64,000 nt of DNA from Coptis chinensis (Eukaryota; Streptophyta; Magnoliopsida; Ranunculales; Ranunculaceae): positions 2,170,001 through 2,234,000 of the forward strand of contig CM027382.1 in the NCBI GenBank assembly GCA_015680905.1. The letters are read 5' to 3'. How positions within the stretch are numbered: the first letter of the stretch is position 1; each line of letters opens with the position of its first letter. The notes beneath the pieces are model-generated. The model had not been told where the DNA came from. It saw only the letters and a list, made by a program, of their open reading frames with translations, and did no database searches. Shown here one piece after another: positions 61,216-64,000 of the stretch. The translations under genes and the position numbers were made by a program.

Positions 61216-61893
61216 TTAGTCGTTATGGACAATATTGTTTTTTAGATAAAGGATATGAACATTGAAATAATTATAAGTAAAGAAAAAAAAGAAATATATG
61301 TGAAGCACTGAAGTTTTATCTACCCTAATTAAAAACCAAAAAATAAAATAAAATTGTTCAAAAGCGACGTGGCATGATTTCTGACGCTCGAGGGTGACCT
61401 GGGAAGTGAGTTTGGGGAAGTCAAACTCATAATAAAATGATAAGTCCCATCGCTCAATTTGTTAAATGTTTATGTTCTAACTTTTTTCTAATCAACATTG
61501 ACTTGATTATGGTATTATTATTAAGTAATACAAGATTACAAGTGCACTCCGATTACCGAAAAAAAAAATTACAAGTATACTCATTTTTTTAAATTTGTAG
61601 TTAAGGGACTCACCATTTCCATGCATCAGTACAATGCACTTGCAATCCCAATCTGTACTCTTGAAGGAGTGAACAGGAAAACTTCAGCAGTGCATGTTAG
61701 TACACTCCTTCCATTCCCACCACAACATACACAAAAAAATCTCCTCACGCCTAATCCCTAGTACAATTGTCCAATATGATGTCCCCACGTATAACACACA
61801 ACGTAGACACAATACATCCGCCTACGGAAGAGTAGCAATTCACATTATTTCTTAGTCCAAAAGGATTCGTCAACTGGCCAATGAAAACCATCA

Positions 61894-61900
61894 TATAAGG
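61894..61900 (+). promoter_or_regulatory. Possible TATA box of the Dof gene
   Basis: 'tataagg' lies about 100 bp before the Dof start codon, in a pyrimidine-rich leader context. It is a position-based guess. Confidence 0.4.
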
Positions 61901-61996
61901 CACCACACACATGCACCCTTCACTCATTCTCATGCACTTTCATATTTTCTCACCTTTAACCACTACTCTTTTCTTACAACGCCACAATTAATAGTG

Positions 61997-62833
61997 ATGA
62001 ATTCCACTGAAAGAGTTGTTTCTACATATTCCGGACCCTTAACGATGGACCGGAGATGGAAAACGAACATCGAAATTGCTCCAAATTGTCCTAGATGTGC
62101 GTCGACGAACACCAAATTTTGTTACTACAATAACTATAGTCTTTCGCAACCTCGATACTTTTGTAAAGCTTGTAGAAGGTATTGGACTAAAGGAGGGTCC
62201 TTAAGAAATGTACCACATGGTGGTGGGTGTCGCAAAACTCGCCGTGGCAAGTCAGCTAGGCTACCTCCATCGGGTTTGGGTCGGGTCGGGTTGTCTTACT
62301 CTTCTTCACATGCTAGTTTTGATAGTAATTCAGGTGGCTCAGATGGCAGTTTTGAAGACCCATTGAGGGAAAATCCTGGTTCTGATATTGATCTTGCTGT
62401 TGTTTTCTCAAAATTCTTGAATCCAGACACATTATCGGATTCCGGGTACGTTGAACCCGGAGTTCAGGACCCGGATTATGTTACCTCATTTTCTCATTTC
62501 CAACAAGAAAATGTCTCATTAGAATCCAATAGGCTGGATATGGAATTTACTGGGCCAATTCCACCCGAATTCGAGGTAATTAACACACAAAGAAGTCCAG
62601 AGTTTATGGATCCGGGTACAGAAATGGGTCTGGAGGGGTTGCAAGAATTTCTAATTAGTGATGGAATTAGTCAAGATATTTTGTGGCCGGAAGCACCAGC
62701 AGTGCCAAATTTTTCATGGCAACAACAGCAGTTGCAAGGATTTGAACCAGTGTTGGATGATCATACAATGTTCCATAGTAATTTCCTACCTGGAAATTGG
62801 AACAGTTTTGATATACCAACTTACGGTGCTTGA
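61997..62833 (+). CDS. Dof-type zinc-finger transcription factor
   Basis: A single-exon gene of 278 aa. I place the start at ATG 61997 because the triplet before it is GTG, not a plant start. The Dof domain spans about residues 26-80 with the C2-C2 finger C31-x2-C34-x21-C56-x2-C59 ([20 protein letters not shown], then [20 protein letters not shown] and [11 protein letters not shown]). It is followed by a basic KTRRGK nuclear-targeting-like patch. Dof proteins bind AAAG core sites and regulate transcription. The C-terminal half is acidic and Ser/Asp/Glu-rich, ending with a Gln-rich WQQQQLQ and a Trp-containing tail, consistent with an activation region. The family member cannot be fixed by eye; it resembles the DOF1.2/DOF3.5 type loosely. 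Confidence 0.93.
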   Translation: MNSTERVVSTYSGPLTMDRRWKTNIEIAPNCPRCASTNTKFCYYNNYSLSQPRYFCKACRRYWTKGGSLRNVPHGGGCRKTRRGKSARLPPSGLGRVGLSYSSSHASFDSNSGGSDGSFEDPLRENPGSDIDLAVVFSKFLNPDTLSDSGYVEPGVQDPDYVTSFSHFQQENVSLESNRLDMEFTGPIPPEFEVINTQRSPEFMDPGTEMGLEGLQEFLISDGISQDILWPEAPAVPNFSWQQQQLQGFEPVLDDHTMFHSNFLPGNWNSFDIPTYGA

Positions 62834-64000
62834 ATCTTGATACATAATTTACTGGTCGGTTTCTAACCCTTTTGTCCATTTAGTCTTCGTATTCTTATTA
62901 ATTAATTGATAAGATTGTGTAACATTTCGATGAAAGGAAATGTCTACTATCTATACTTGATAAGATTGTGTAACATTTCGATATAATACAACGAAGACAA
63001 TTTTTTTTTTTTTTTTTTTTGTTTTACCTTCTGTTTATCATCACTCTTCAATAGATTTCACTGCTACTTTTAGTAATGGAATTCACTGATAACTAGAAAG
63101 TCCTAAACATGAATGTCAATATAGAAGTGAAAACCAAAAATTCGTTTTCGGTACTTGGCAAATCATGCCAACCTTTAGGGTGTGTTTGTTTACTGGCAAA
63201 TCTCTAATTGGGAAAATATTAGATTTGCCAGTGTCTTTATAGTGTTTTTGACTGTACTTTTGGACCATGGAGGTGGCCGGCGTACGTGGCCCAGTGGCTG
63301 TATATATGCAGACTGTAAAGAAAGCTAGTCTTCATAGGGCGTGGATATGGATGCAAGAACCAAGTTCAAAATTATCAGCGATCAAAATTAGATATTAATT
63401 TCAGCATTTAAACTCGGCCACTAATTTCATTATTTCGTCATGCATGAATTTTAAACAGAACAATCCGTCATCCACATCATAACAGATTAACCGAAGCAAC
63501 GTAATTGAGTATGTAGGACTAATCCTATATGGGGAGAAGAAAAGAAAAAAGTACGTAGAACTAACTATGCGCACGATCACATGACGACATGCGTGCCTTA
63601 TAGTTCTCTAGCTTTAGCTGTTGAGCACGTTATTGATAGCAACAGATGCATTTGTGCGAGACAAAGAAGGGGACCCTAAACCATCATGATCTCAGCTGGA
63701 GTAATGAAGATTGTGACTCGTGGTGCATGAGTCGGGAAGATTTTGGGATTGTTGGTTACGGAAAAAAAAGAGGATTCTCACAACCACCTTAGGCATCTGG
63801 TAAATTGTTTGCATTATCTCAAGTTCTCAACCAGTAGAATCATAGTTTGAAACTAAGTACGAGTATAGACGACAATCTTCCGAAATCCAATCCAGACTTC
63901 CAGAGTTCCGGTCCTATATTTTCAATATCAGATGAGACTTTGACAGTTGGTCTCAACCTCTCTCACTCTCCTCACGCAACTTCTTAACAAAAAAACTAGT
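62834..64000. other. 3' flank of the Dof gene and intergenic DNA
   Basis: A 28-bp phrase ('gataagattgtgtaacattt') is directly repeated at about 62909 and 62960, followed by a run of T at about 63001-63020. A 12-bp perfect inverted pair (ACTGGCAAATCT ... AGATTTGCCAGT) lies near 63195-63231 and may be a MITE relic. No gene recognised. Confidence 0.45.

Noticed and set aside
61994-61996. Upstream start of the Dof gene at GTG
   Set aside because: Plant nuclear genes start at ATG; the next codon, ATG at 61997, is the supported start.

Overview
The window is AT-rich nuclear DNA of a flowering plant, most likely a eudicot. The evidence is GT-AG introns, a Dof zinc-finger gene, a plant-type glycolipid-transfer protein, a chloroplast-targeted thioredoxin-like protein, and many plant transposon families. 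I cannot name the species. I recognised no tRNA or rRNA gene, and CRISPR arrays do not apply here. Six protein-coding genes look intact; much of the rest is recognisable transposon.

Region 1 (about 1-39 kb) is a disrupted tandem array of one gene. Three almost identical four-exon copies of a plant 'pathogen-related protein' gene (NTF2/SnoaL-like fold, 245 aa) start at 6364, 19728 and 37492. Copies 2 and 3 differ at only two residues; copy 1 differs from them at seven or eight. A flanking segment (segment A, about 1494-5960 and 22620-24739) was duplicated with the genes. Copies 2 and 3 lie just downstream of a large composite transposon. In its complete form (24748-37098) it is a 12.35-kb insertion with short terminal inverted repeats and an 8-bp target duplication. 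It carries a 0.44-kb Helitron, then an 11.4-kb Helitron-like element filled with 55-bp minisatellite, inverted modules, an ORF1-only LINE and three 218-bp repeats. Copy 1 sits on the matching empty site. Many younger insertions are present in one duplicate and absent from the other, so the window contains its own pre-insertion alleles and allows relative dating.

Region 2 (39.1-45.7 kb) holds a degraded hAT-like element and a complete but frameshifted Ty1/copia retrotransposon on the minus strand, with two LTRs, a tRNA-iMet primer site, a polypurine tract and gag, protease, integrase, RT and RNase H remnants.

Region 3 (46-64 kb) is more ordinary gene space: a six-exon GLTP-family lipid-transfer gene (minus strand), a nine-exon thioredoxin/AhpC-like chloroplast gene whose second intron carries a solo copia LTR, and a Dof transcription factor. 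MITEs of hAT, PIF/Harbinger and Mutator type are scattered between them. I see no evidence that these genes form a pathway or cluster. The coherent story is local amplification of a defence-associated gene family and the transposon history that broke up the array.
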